64,000 nt of DNA from Wurfbainia villosa (Eukaryota > Streptophyta > Magnoliopsida > Zingiberales > Zingiberaceae): the NCBI GenBank assembly GCA_025175895.1, contig CM045990.1, forward strand, positions 42,838,658 to 42,902,657. Direction: 5' to 3'. The notes beneath the pieces are model-generated. The model saw nothing but the letters and a program-made list of their open reading frames with translations, was not told the DNA's origin and did not search any database. Position 1 is the first letter of the stretch; every line of letters starts with the position of its first letter. Positions 21,006-33,177 of the stretch are shown here, piece by piece. The translations under genes were made by a program, and so were the position numbers.

Positions 21006-24000
21006 ATGTTTAGCGGTGTTATCTACGATTCACGGTGTGTAGATCAGGAGCCAGCGATCATGTCTCAATACTTTGCGGGGTTCCGAAACCCGACGACTAG
21101 CCGAGGAGAGATTACCGTCTTCATGGGCAATGCTTCAAAGGTGGCAGCTATTGCAGTGGGAGACGTTTATTTATCTTTTGATAGGAATAAATTTTTGGTT
21201 TTGAGAAATTGTCTTTATGTACCTACTTTTAGAAAGAATTTAATTTCAGTTTCTAAATTGTTTTTGGATGGATATTCTGTTTCTTTTAATGACAAGGTGG
21301 TTATAAAAGGAATAGGAGATTATCCGCTCGTACATTGGTTGGCAATTTATATACTCTTGAACCAAAACTCCTACGATGCAAATAGAAGTAAATAACTCAT
21401 CTTCTAAATCTAATAAGAGAAAAGAACCTTCGCAAAATGAACCAAACATATCTTGGCATCTAAGGCTTGGTCATATTAACCTAAGTAGAATTCAAAGGTT
21501 GATAGCCGATGGACCTTGGGTTCATTAGTGGTGGAGGATCTCCCAACCTCGCGAATCTTGCTTGGAAGGTAAATGACCAAGAGGCCTTTAAGGCCAAGGG
21601 GTATAGAGCCAAAGATGTGTTAGAATTGGTTCATTCTGATTTGTGGTCCTATGTCTATCCAGCAAGAGGTGGTTTTTGAATACTTGCCTCTTTATAGACG
21701 ATTATTCAAGGTATGGATACATTTACTTGATGCGCCAAAGTCCAATGCTTTGACAAGTTCAAAGAATTCAAGGTCATGTGGAGAACCGCCAAGGTAAAAG
21801 TATCAAGACATTACGATCCGATCGTGGTGGCGAGTACCTCTTGGGAGAGTTTAGGAGTTACTTATCGAGGTCGATTCAATCCCAATTGTTCCGACCGCAC
21901 ACCCAAAGCAGTAATGGTGTAGCGGAGCGAAGGAATAGGACTCTGGAGATGGTCGATCGATGATGAGTTATTCGAGTTACCCGATTCGCTCGGGGTATGC
22001 TCGAAACAACAAAGACACATTCCGAACTTGGTTCCATCTAAATCCGCACTTCTACTCCCACAGTAGAATTGTGGATCGAAAGCCTAGTCTAAGACATATT
22101 CGATATGGGGTAGTCCAAAGACATGTGTCAAGGGAGATGCCGTAAGTTGGAATCCTCGCATGTATGCATGTTTGTTGGCTACCCTAAGGGAACGAAAAGG
22201 TGGTTTATTTATAATCCTAGAGATCGAAGGTGATCGTTAGCACGAAACGCCGATTTCTAGAGGAGGATTATGTAATGAACCACAAGCCCAAGAGTAGGAT
22301 TGTTCTCGAGGAGTTGACAGGGAAGTCCCGACTTCGCATCACCTGCACAAGAGGAGACACCACAAGTCACGTGACCGCTGGTCACAGAGCATACACAGGA
22401 GGCACCTCGTCAGAGTGGAGGGTTGTTAGACAACCCGAGAGATTCATGTTTTTGGGAGAGTCTTCTGACTTAGTCCCCGTGAACATGAACTGATCCTCGG
22501 ACATATGACGAGGCAATCCAAGATAGAGATGCGTGATTCTTGGCAAAGAGCGATGAATTCGAGATAGAATCTATGGATTCTAATCAAGTCCGAGCTAGTA
22601 GAACCACCCGATGGTGTAAAACCATTGGATGCAAGTGGATCTACAAGAGAAAGAGAGGGGTAGACGGGAAGGTTGAGACCTTCAAAGCTAGGCTTGTTGC
22701 GAAAGGGTATACTCAGAAAGAGGGTATCGATTATGAGGAGACCTTTTAACCGGTAGCTATGCTTAAGTCTATCCGGAGTCTCTTATCTATAGCTGCTCAT
22801 ATGGATTATGAGATTTGGCAGATGGATGTCAAGACAGCTTTCCTTAACGGAAGTCTTGAGGAAAACATCTATATGCGGCAACCAGAGGGATTCATTGCTA
22901 AAGGAAAAGAGCATCTTGTATGTAAGCTTAATCGGTCCATTTATGGATCAAGCAAGCTTTAGATCTTGGAACATCCGCTTTGATGAGGTAATCCACCATA
23001 TGGATTTATTCAAAGTCCGGATGAGCCTTGTGTATACAAGAGATGTGACGGAAACGTAGTGGTGTTTCTTGTACTATACGATGACATTTTGTTAGTTGGC
23101 AACAATATCAAAGTGTTATCGACGTAAGGGTATGGTTGTCCAAACATGCTTGATATGAAGGACTTGGGAGAAGTGGACACATCCTTGGGATCAAAGTTAT
23201 AAGGGATCGCAAGAAAAGGATGTTGTGCTTATCTAAGCTTCATACATTGACACTATCCTTGCTCGCTTTAGCATGCGTAACTCCAAGAAAGGTTTTCTAC
23301 CTTTTAGGCATGGAGTTCCTTTATCTAAAGAGATGTGTCCCAAAACATCAAAGGAGATAGAGGACATGAAGGCGGTTCCTTATGCTTCGGCAGGGAAGCC
23401 TTATGTATGCTATGCTTTATGAGACCGTATATCCGCTTGCAGTGGTATGGTTAGCAGATATCGTAGTAATCCCGACAGGACATTGGATCGCCAGTAAAGC
23501 ATATATCAAGTACCGAGAAGGACTAGGATTATATGTCGGTTTACGGGCAGATCAATTAGTCCTCGTGGGTTACACGGATTCGGATTTCCAATCGATAGGG
23601 ACAAGAGTAAGTCTACCTCGGGTTTGTGTTTACTTTTGGAGGTGGAGCCATAGTATGGAGGAGTGTCAAGGTAAATGCGTGGCGGACTCTACCATGGAAG
23701 CCGAGTATGTGGTACCTCCGAGGCAAAAGGAAGTCAGATGGCTCAGAACTTCTTCATGGACTTGGATGTGATTCTGGTTTGCCTGTAACTATCACAATTT
23801 ATTGTGATAATAGTGGTGCAGCAAACTCAAGGAACCATGAGCCCATAAGGCGAGTAAACACATAGAGCGCAAGTACCACCTCATACGAGATCGAAAGCGA
23901 GGAGAAGTTGCTGTCGCCAAGATTGCATCAGAGGATAACCTGGCGGATCCATTCACTAAGGCCCTTCCAGCGAAAGCGTTTGATAGGCATGTGGAGGACA
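21006..24000 (+). pseudogene. Element C pol remnant, heavily fragmented
   Basis: Protease/pre-integrase (LVLRNCLYVPTFRKNLISVS near 21200), integrase (SIKTLRSDRGGEYLLGEF near 21800, AERRNRT), RT (FKARLVAKGYTQKEGIDYEE near 22680, QMDVKTAFLNGS near 22830) and RNase H (TMEAEYV near 23690) are recognisable. Small insertions and deletions occur every few tens of bases from about 21400 to 23900, so no domain is open. Many changes turn CTG- or CAG-containing words of B and D into words with CG. This level of damage is out of step with the near-identical LTRs. Confidence 0.88.
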
Positions 24001-24048
24001 TGGGGATCAGATGTATGGCAGAGTGATGACAACATAGTCTTTTAGTAT

Positions 24049-24059
24049 AAGTGGGAGAT
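24049..24059 (+). other. Element C polypurine tract
   Basis: AAGTGGGAGAT immediately before the 3' LTR, identical to the tract of B. Confidence 0.88.
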
Positions 24060-26160
24060 TGTTGGAATGTATACTGAAAGCCTAGCTCTTTTTGTATGAA
24101 CATTTTATTTTGAAATAAGAATCGCATGATCATTATTTGTATTTTATATATTCATTATATATGTGTGAATATTGTCTAATATTTTACATTGTAGATAACA
24201 TGGTGCTTGGTGTGGCACAGAAGATCATGTTATCAGTACCTTGTAAAATATAAGTAAAGGCTCACAACTAAGATGGTTTTGGACAAACCATTGGCATGGT
24301 TGTAGTGTAGCTTGGTATTGTTTTATCTTGAACATAGAGTTACACTAGTACACTTAGGTGTATTGAGTAGGATCGACATAGAGGTGATTCAATTTAGTAC
24401 TGACTATATAATTGAATCGGACCTCGGATATTATGTTGTACATGCTCTTAATCCCGATATAATAACGGGCACATGTACTTAGTATTTATTTCTTTGATTT
24501 ACCAGTGGGTGAGATTTAGATGGATTAAATCAATATGCCCGGTAAGTTGGGAAATAATATTATTTACATGGTGTGCCGTTGATTATAGGAGGAAACCGTG
24601 TCCTATAAATTAGGTTGATGATGTCTCCTTGAGGAGCTCATAAGGTTCATCATGTAAACCCAGCTGGTTGACTTAGTCAACATGATGATAAGGTTGAGTG
24701 GTACTACTCGAGGAATTAGATGTTAATTAATTGATGGTCAGTAAATCAATTAATTGACGGACATTCGATATCTTAAACACGGGAGATTAATGTACAAATA
24801 ATATATGGAGCCCATATTGATTTATGGGGGTTGGTGAGGTAGTTCAATGATGATCCTCTAGTGGAATGGAACATCATTGATGGATCAAGTTTGTGTGGTT
24901 CCGATCCATCGGGTGGCCAAGACCCAACTCCTCCTTATGGTCTCTATCGTAGCCTAATATAATCCTTGTGAAGTCTAGATCCAAGAATGTAAAACAAAAC
25001 CTAGAACCAACGGTTGGGATTAAATCCCTAGATCCGGTGGTTGGATGAAACCCTAGAACCAACGGTTGGGATTAAATCCCTAGATCCGATGGTTAGGATA
25101 AAATCCTAGAATCGACGGTTGGGATTAGATCCTTAGATCCGACGGTTGGGATAAAACCCTAGATCCGACGGTTGGGATGAAACCTTAGATCCGACGGTTG
25201 GGATGAAATCCTAGATCCGATGGTTGGGATTAAACCCTAGATCCGACGGTTGGGATAAAACCCTAGATCCGACGGTGGAGATTAAATCCCTAGATCCGAC
25301 GGTGGAGATTAAAGGAGGCTTAAGCCTAATTATATAAATAGAGGCTTAGGTTGGGCGGCAAGATAAGATTGAAAGAATTAGGGTTTGGCTTTTGGAGGTG
25401 GGCGGCTAGGGTTTGGAGAAAAGTGGGCGGCAACTTCTTCTTCCTTCTAGTTGTTGCCGGCGCCCAACTTGCACCATCAATACTTGGCCGGCGCCCAACC
25501 TTAAGGTCTTTCCCTTCTTCCTTGGCCGGCGGTTCTCCTCCCATTGGTGGCCGGTTCTCTTCCTCCTCCCTATTCTCCAAAGTGGCCGGCGGCAACTCTT
25601 CTTGAAGTTGGCCAGCGCATCATCCATTGCTCCTTGGCCGGCGGTTGCACCAAATTCCCTAATTTGGTGGCCGGTTCTAGATAGGAAAGGTATTTGCGAG
25701 TTCTTCTCTTTGTTCGCAGCGGACAAGGTAGAGAAGAAAGCGATCTAGAAGGCTTCTACTCGTGGAGGAACTTCGTCCACACGTCGTCCACGAGAAGGAT
25801 AGGACATACGGTAGAAGATCGTGAGGTATAAAGTTATTTTAACTTTATGTACAGATCTGAGCATGTTCTTATTTGTTTTGATTATGCATGTGTGTGTATG
25901 AATATATATTGTATAATCATGGACCCCGAAGACAAACACAAAAACCGGCGATCCATCTGTCGTCTCTTCCGCGGCTAACCAACTAGAAGAATTGTGTTGC
26001 TTGAATAACTAGTTTGTTCAAGCGACCACTCAAGTTGTTAGCACGACGATGAAATGGTGTTGTTAAGGAAGCTCATCCCATCCGGATAAATCCTTTCATT
26101 AGTGAAAATTTTAATCCGGGGACATGGGAGCCAATGAGCCTCCGAAGCATCCACCCAACA
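24060..26160 (+). repeat. Element C 3' LTR
   Basis: 2101 bp, the same length as the 5' LTR, with scattered substitutions only plus compensating 1-base indels. It holds the minisatellite copy 24976-25313, TATA box 25331-25340 and the hairpin near 25999-26023. The right flank is CTTCC. Confidence 0.95.
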
Positions 26161-26165
26161 CTTCC

Positions 26166-26278
26166 CTCTAGCACGCTCCCTCAGATGTGAAGCTGGTGAA
26201 GAGCTCCTAGCTCTGATACCAATTATAGGGTATTTGAGCATATTCTTCTTTTTATAGCCACCAGGATCTGATATCAAT
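26166..26278 (-). other. Element H leader with two primer-site-like motifs
   Basis: On the minus strand TTGATATCAGATCC abuts the LTR (about 26265-26278). A better match, TTGGTATCAGAGC, lies about 40 to 50 bases further in (about 26213-26226). The region then joins the gag start across element C. The LTR-adjacent copy looks decayed; the inner copy keeps the Met-tRNA match. Confidence 0.7.
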
Positions 26279-26481
26279 TGTGGGAATGTCGGTGAGCGCT
26301 AGAGGGGGGGGGGCAGTGAATGGCACATTCGTCGCTCGATGGAATTCGTTCGTGCTTGATCATCTACAACACTTGTTATGCGTAGCGGAAATAAAGATAA
26401 TAAAGAATTAACAAAAACACAAGCACACAAACACAATAATATAATGTGGTTCGGAACCTTAGGTTTCCTACTCCACGGGTC
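26279..26481 (-). repeat. Element H 5' LTR, first segment
   Basis: Begins TGTGGGAATGTCGG and includes a run of ten G (26303-26312), as in the A LTR near its start. The last bases, GGGTC (26477-26481), are the left target duplication of D; the right copy is GGGTT (34817-34821). Confidence 0.75.
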
Positions 26482-28179
26482 TATTGGGATGTATACTGAA
26501 AGCCTAGCCTTTGTATGAACATCTTCATTTTGAAATAATAATCACATGATCATTGTATGAATTTATGCATATTGTCTGATACTTTACATTATAGATAACA
26601 TGGTGTGTGGTGTCACACAGAAGATCATGTTATCAGTTCCTTGTAGAGTATAAGTAGAGGCTCACAACCAAGATGGTTTTGGATAAACCATTGGCATGGT
26701 TGTAGTGTAATTTGGTATTGGTTTATCTTGACTATAGAATTACACTAGTATACTTTGTGTGTATTGAGCAGAACCGATTCAGAGGTGATTCACTTTATAC
26801 TGACTATATAATTGAATCAGACCTCAGATATTATAGTGTACATGCTCTTAATCCCGATATAATAATGGACACATGTACTTAGTATTTATTTCTTTGATTT
26901 ACTAATGGGAAAGATTTATGTGTTAAATTGATAGGCTTGGTAAGTTGGGAAATAATATTATTTACATGTTGTGCCATTGATTATAGGAAGAAACCGTGTC
27001 ATATATACTAGGATGATGATGTCCCCTTGAGGAGCTCATAAAGTTCATCATATAAATTCTGCAGCTGGACTTGGTCCAACATGATGATAAGGATGAGTGG
27101 TACTACTCATGGAGTTAGATATTAATTAATTAAATTGTCAGTAATTTAATTAATTAATAGACATTCGATATCTTAAACACGGGGAGATATTTTGTACAAA
27201 TAATATGTGGAGCCCATATTTAATTATGGAGGTTAGTGAGATAGATCAATGATGATCCTCTAGTGGAATGAATCATCATTAATGGATCGGGTTATATGTG
27301 GTTTGGATCCATTGGATGGCCAAGATCCAACCCCTCCTCATGATCCCTATTATAGCCTATTATAAATACCTCATGAAGCCTAGATCTATAGATGAGGTGG
27401 AGAGGCTTGGGCGGCAAGAAGTTCAAGGGTTTGCTTCTTGAGGCCGGCGGCAAGGGAGTTGTGCTAGGGTTTGGTGTTTGCTTCTCCTAGGGGCGACGAC
27501 AACTTGTGCTATAGTTGGCTTTTTCTTCTCCTAAGGCTGACGCTCCTTCACCCTCTCCCTAAGGTCGACGCCTCTCCCTCTCCTAGGGCCGGCGACAACA
27601 AATCTCCTCTCTTCTCCTAGGGCCAGCGGACACCAACCCTTGAAGCCTTGGTGGTCAGCACAAGCAAGGAGAAGAGGAGGCTTTATGTTCGGCACAAGAT
27701 AGGAGAAGAAGGGATGGTTTTCTTCCCTTGTTCGGAGCGAGCAAGGAAGGGAAGATACGTGGTCTAGGAGGCTTCGATTCATGGAAGATTGTCACCCACA
27801 CGATGTCCAAGAAGAGGATAGGAATACAATAGAAGATCAAGAGGTAAAACAAGAGGTATAATCTTGTTTAATTTTGATTCTAGTTCTTTTGTATTTTGTA
27901 TGTTATTGATTGACATGGACCCCGATGATAAACACAAAAATCGGCGATCTATTCATCATCTATTCCGCAGCTAATCAAGGAAAAGGGTTAGGTTGCTTGA
28001 ACAACAAGTTTGTTCAACCGACCACTCAAATCGAATAGCACGATGATGAATCGGTTGCTTGGGTAATCCATCTCCATCCAAATTAGTTTTAATTAATAAA
28101 ATTTTAATTTGGGGATGTGAGACAGGATCGCCATGCACAAGCGATCGAAGCAAAGAAGCGAAACGCAACTTTCCCTTCA
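26482..28179 (+). repeat. Element D 5' LTR
   Basis: 1698 bp. It has a TATA box (TATAAATA, 27361-27368), a GC-rich leader, a candidate splice donor GAG/GTATAA at 27855/27856, and a hairpin starting GCTTGAACAA at 27995. Unlike B and C it has no TAGATCC minisatellite before the TATA box. Confidence 0.9.
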
Positions 28180-28181
28180 AG

Positions 28182-28194
28182 TGATATCAGAGCC
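28182..28194 (+). other. Element D primer binding site
   Basis: TGATATCAGAGCC, one base different from the Met-tRNA complement (G to A at the third position), two bases after the LTR. Confidence 0.85.
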
Positions 28195-29228
28195 ACGGTT
28201 TTCTATTTTGTGTTTGGATTCGGTTACTTTCACACATTTATCATATATTGTTTATGTCGGATAATAGTAGGATGTGCGTAGGCTAACTTTTTACTTGCAG
28301 GCATAAGAACTAACTATTATGGCTATGTGAATGTATGTGATTGTGCATGTGTGATTGTAATTAATTATTTGAATCCTCGGGGTTGACGAGGCTAATTAGT
28401 ATTTAATTTTTGTAATTAAATACGACATTGTTTAGCTGCTCATTTTAATTTACTTTCGATCTAGATATGTTGTACACTCCTTCGTGGAGTATAGGATCGA
28501 TGGATGTAAATTAAAATAGTTTATCTCGGCTCAGATCCCCTTGTGGCTTGCGCATGCTAAAGGGAGGAGCGGACTAGGTGGCGACACGACGGGAAGCATA
28601 TTGAAAAACAAAAGCCATAATAGTTGGAATTTTTTTTCATATTTATTTCTTATTGTTTGATATGCATGTTGTGTGTGTTTGAAAATTCCTCAATTTTAAA
28701 TTACTAAGTGGGAGAGGGATATTTTTTAATTCCCGCGGCCTTTATTATAATTTGACATGTGATACGAACAAACTTGCGCGTTAGCTCTGAGTGCCTTCCT
28801 CCATATCGGATGAGTTTGTTTTACGGATCACTAGGTCAAATATGGTTGTAGGAAATTATTTAGGAGCGTGTATACTTTCCCATCGGAAGACACATAATCC
28901 GAGATAATTGCCTTAGTATCGGGTAATGGTAAGCACTTGGATGCAAATAAAAATATCCTCCCCATCGGAGTCACTTCTTTTATTTATAGGGCCGAAGGGG
29001 AACCAACTATTAATTTTATTTGTCAAAAAGTAAGATTGACAGGATAATAAAATTAATGGGTAAAACCTCCTCTTACAAATGTAGAATTCGTATACATCTA
29101 CACTATCGTGGCATACGATATTCTCGGTGTTTTGAGGTGTTGGTTGATTTTGAAATTTTATTGTTTGATGAATCAATAAATTTTTGAAATCTAATGTTTT
29201 GATCACTGTGATTCTTAGGTTTTCGAAA
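28195..29228 (+). other. Element D untranslated leader
   Basis: About 1 kb, no gene, aligned throughout with the C leader. A possible splice acceptor, TTCTTAG, ends at 29218, ten bases before the gag ATG. Confidence 0.75.
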
Positions 29229-30045
29229 ATGGCTTTCAACCCACTTGCTGTGATTCTAAAAGAAAACAAACTTACTGGACCTAATTATGTTGATTGGAAA
29301 CGAAATCTGGACATTGTCTTGACTGCTGAGGAGTACAAATATGTACTGTTTGAAGAATGTCCTCCTAAGCCTACGGATGATTCTGGTGAAAAGGAGAAAG
29401 AGAGTTATAGGAAGTGGATCAAGGCAGATGAGATGGCGCGGTGTTACATTTTTGCTTCTATGTCAAATGTATTACAACATCAACATCAGGCCATGACTAC
29501 TGCCTATGACATGATGCTCAATCTCAAGGAACTTTTCGAACACCAGAATCGGGCTGCTAGGCAGGAAGCTATGAGGAACTTGATGACGACCACCATGATT
29601 GAGGGAACACCCGTGAGGGATCATGTTCTCAAGATGATGGCTCATTTGAATAAGCTAGAAGTCCTTGGAGCAGAGATTGATAGGGAAACCCAGGTCGATA
29701 TCATTCTCCAATCTCTGCCTAGAAGTTTTACGCAGTTTTGCTTGAACTACAACATGAATAAGAGATTGTATTCATTGGCGGAGCTTCTAACAGAACTCTA
29801 GACGGCAGAGGAGCTTTTTCGTCAGAGTGCTCATGCCATGGTTACTCAAAAGGTTTTTACTTCTAAGCCGAAGGGCAAGAAGAAGAAGAAACAAGGTATA
29901 GCAAAGATGGCAGTAGGATCTCAGGCAGGAGTGAAGAAGCCGAAAGGCAAGTGCTTCACTTGCAAGCAGACTGGACATTGAAGGCGGACTGTCCCAACTG
30001 CAAATAGAACAAAGGTTTATCTTTTAGTTTAGTCGTTGAAACATG
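29229..30045 (+). pseudogene. Element D gag, nearly open
   Basis: Starts at the ATG 29229, reading MAFNPLAVILKENKLTGPNY; an in-frame ATG at 29184 is upstream and less likely. The shell domain is open to a TAG at 29799-29801, where C has Gln. It then continues in frame with SAHAMVTQKV, a Lys-rich stretch and the zinc knuckle CFTCKQTGH, whose next codon is TGA where Trp is usual, so the fourth ligand is cut off. Two stops, no clear frameshift until after the knuckle. Confidence 0.87.
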
Positions 30046-30049
30046 TTTA

Positions 30050-33000
30050 GCGGTGTTATCTACCGATACCTGGTGTGTAGATACGAGAGCCACTGATCAT
30101 GTCTGCAATACTTTGTAGGGGTTCCAGGAAATCAGACGACTAGCTGAGGGAGAGATTATCATCTACATGGGCAATGCTACGAAGGTGGCGGCTATTGCAG
30201 TGGGAGATGTTTATTTATCATTGGATAGGAATAAAACTTTGGTTTTGAGAAATTGCCTTTATGTACCTTCATTTAGAAAGAATTTGATTTCAATTTCTAA
30301 ATTATTTATGGATGGGTATTATATTTCTTTCAATGACAGAGTTGTTATAAAAAGGAATAGGGAGATTATCTGTTCTGGTGCGTTGGTAGGAAATTTATAC
30401 ACTCTTGAACTAAAAACTCCCATGATACAAATAGAAATAAATAACTCATCTTCTAAGTCTAATAAGAGAAAAGAACCTTCGAAAGTGAACCAAGCATATC
30501 TTTGGCATCTAAGGTTAGGTCATATTAACCTGAGTAGAATTCAAAGGTTGATAGCTGATGGACCTTTGGGTTCATTAGTGGTGGAAGATTTCCCAACCTG
30601 CGAATCTTGCTTGGAAGGTAAAATGACCAAGAGACCTTTTAAGGTCAAGGGGTATAGAGCCAAAGATGTGTTGGAGTTAGTTCATTCTGATTTGTGTGGT
30701 CCTATGTCTATCCGGGCTAGAGGTGGTTTTGAATATTTTGTCTCTTTTATAGATGATTATTCAAGATATGGATATATTTACTTGATGCGCTGCAAGTCTG
30801 AATGCTTTGACAGGTTCAAAGAATTCAAGGCTGATGTGGAGAAACATCAAGGTAAAAGTATCAAGACACTACGATCTGATCGTGGTGGTGAGTACCTTTT
30901 GGGAGAGTTTAGGAGTTACTTATCAGAGGTTGGGATTCAATCCCAACTGTCTGCACCTGGTACACCCCTGCAGAATGGTGTGGCGGAGCGAAGGAATATG
31001 ACTCTTATGGAGATGGTTAGATCGATGATGAGTTATTCTGAGTTACCAGATTCGTTCTGGGGGTATGCTTTGGAAATGACAATATATATTCTGAACTTGG
31101 TACCATCTAAATCAGTACCTTCTACTCCCACAGAATTTTGGACTGGACGAAAGCCTAATATGAGACATTCGGATTTGGGGTAGTCTAGCACATGTGCTGA
31201 AGGGAGATGTTGGTAAGTTGGAATCTTGTACAGAAGTGCGCTTGTTCGTAGGCTATCCCAGAGGAACGAAAGGTGATTTGTTCTATAGTCCTAGAGATCA
31301 GAGGGTGATCGTTAGCATGAATGCCCGATTTTTAGAGGAAGACTATGTGATGAACCACAAGCCCATGAGCAAGATTATTCTGGAGGAATTAAGAGGGAAA
31401 GTCACTACTTCAATACCAACGATACAAGAGGACATACCACAAGTGACTGCACCGCGTGTCACAGAGGATACACAGGTGAAACCTCGTCGTAGTGGGAGGG
31501 TTGTTAGATAACCTGATAGATTTATGTTCTTGGGAGAATCTTCTGATTTGGTCCCTGGCGAACATGAACCTGATCCCTGGACATATGACGAGACAATCCA
31601 AGATAAAGATGCGGTATCTTGGCAAAAGGGCGATAAATTCTGAGATAGAATCTATGGATTTAAATCAGGTCTAGGAGATAGTAGAACCACTCAATGGTGT
31701 AAAAGCCATTGGATGCAAGTGGATCTACAAAAGAAAGAGAGGATCATACGGGAAGGTAGAGACCTTCAAAGCAAGGCTTGTTGCGAAGGGGTATACTCAA
31801 AAAGAGGGTATCGATTATGAGGAGACCTTTTCGCTAGTAGTCATGCTTAAGTCTATCTGGATTCTCTTGTCTATTGCTGCTCATATGGATTATGAGGTTT
31901 GACAAATGGATGTCAAGATAGCTTTCCTTAATTAAAGTCTTGAAGAAAACATTTATATGGAGCAACCAGAGGGATTCATTGCAAAGGGCAAAGAGCATCT
32001 TGTGTGCAAGCTTAATCGGTCCATTTATGGATTGAAGCAAGCTTCGAGATCTTGGAACATCCGCTTTGATGAGGTAATCCAGTCATATGAATTTATTCAA
32101 AATACGAATGAGTCTTGTGTATACAAGAGATGTGACAGAAACATAGTGGTATTTCTTGTACTATACGTAGATGACATTTTGCTCATTGGCAACAATGTCA
32201 AAGTGTTATCAGACGTAAGAGTATGGTTGTCCAAATAATTTGATATGAAGGACTTAGGAGAAGTGGGACACATCCTTGGGATCAAGGTTATAAGGGATCG
32301 CAAGAAAAGGATGTTGTGCTTATCTCAAGCTTCATACATAGGCACTATTCTAGCTCGCTTTAGCATGCAGAACTCCAAGAAAGGTTTTCTACCTTTTCGG
32401 CATGGAGTACCTTTATCTAAAAAGATGCGTCCTAGAACATCAAAGGAGATAGAGGAGATGAAGGTGGTTTCTTATGCTTCGGCAGTAGGAAGCCTCATGT
32501 ATGCTATGTTATGTATGAGATCGGATATCTGCTTTGCCGTGGGCATGGTTAGCAGATATCAAAGTAATCAAGAACAGAAACATTGGACTGTGGTAAAACA
32601 TATATTAAAGTACCTGAGAAGGACAAGGGATTATATGTTGGTATACCAGGCAGATCAATTACTCCCCGTGGATTACATAGATTCTGACTTCCAATCAGAT
32701 AGGGATAACAGTAAGTCTATCTCGGGTTTTGTGTTTACTTTGGGAGGTGGAGCCATTATATGGAGGAGTGTCAAGCAGAAATGCGTGACGGACTCTACCA
32801 TGGAAGCTGAGTATGTGGCAGCCTCTAAGGCAGCCAAAGAAGTTGTATGGCTTAGGAACTTCTTGATGGACTTGGATGTGATTCCTGGTTTGCCCAGAAC
32901 TATCACAATTTATTGTGATAACAGTGGTGCAGCTGCAAACTCAAAGGAACCACGAGCCCATAAGGCAAGTAAACACACAGAGCGCAAGTACCACCTGATA

Positions 33001-33150
33001 TGAGAGATCGTAAAGCGAGGAGAAGTTGCTGTAGCCAAGATTGCATCAGAGGATACCCTGGCAGATCCTTTCACTAAGGCCCTTCCAGCGAGAACTTTTG
33101 ATAGGCATGTGGAGGGAATGGGAATCAGATGTATGATAGTTTGATGGCAG
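30050..33150 (+). pseudogene. Element D pol: protease, integrase, RT, RNase H
   Basis: Protease (VDTRATDHVCN near 30078) has Arg in place of the Gly of the D-T-G motif. Frame 30167-31183 (338 codons) covers LRNCLYVPSFRKNLISIS, the pre-integrase HLRLGHINL and CESCLEGK zinc ligands, and the integrase core HSDLCGPM, LRSDRGGEY and NGVAERRN. A frameshift near 31180 leads to 31194-31511. RT is spread over 31520-32240 with stops (31509, near 31672, near 31902, 31935 and 32236) and keeps YVDDILLIG. RNase H is open at 32245-33003 (TMEAEYVAAS, YCDNSGAA). Most stops are at Gln, Trp or Arg codons. Confidence 0.9.
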
Positions 33151-33166
33151 CATAGTCTTTTAGTAT

Positions 33167-33177
33167 AAATGGGAAAT
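33167..33177 (+). other. Element D polypurine tract
   Basis: AAATGGGAAAT, two G-to-A changes from the B and C tract, directly before the 3' LTR. Confidence 0.8.

Larger units (their letters stand above)
17037..26160 (+). mobile_element. Element C: full-length copia element nested in H
   Basis: 9124 bp, with two LTRs of exactly 2101 bp (17037-19137 and 24060-26160). It has a perfect Met-tRNA primer site (19140-19152), a polypurine tract (24049-24059), and the 5-bp target duplication CTTCC (17032-17036 and 26161-26165). LTRs begin TGTTGGAATG and end CACCCAACA. By eye the two LTRs differ at roughly 30 positions, so insertion is recent. The internal region is far more damaged than the LTRs, with many small indels. 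Host joined across C reads through the H leader into the H gag start. Confidence 0.95.
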
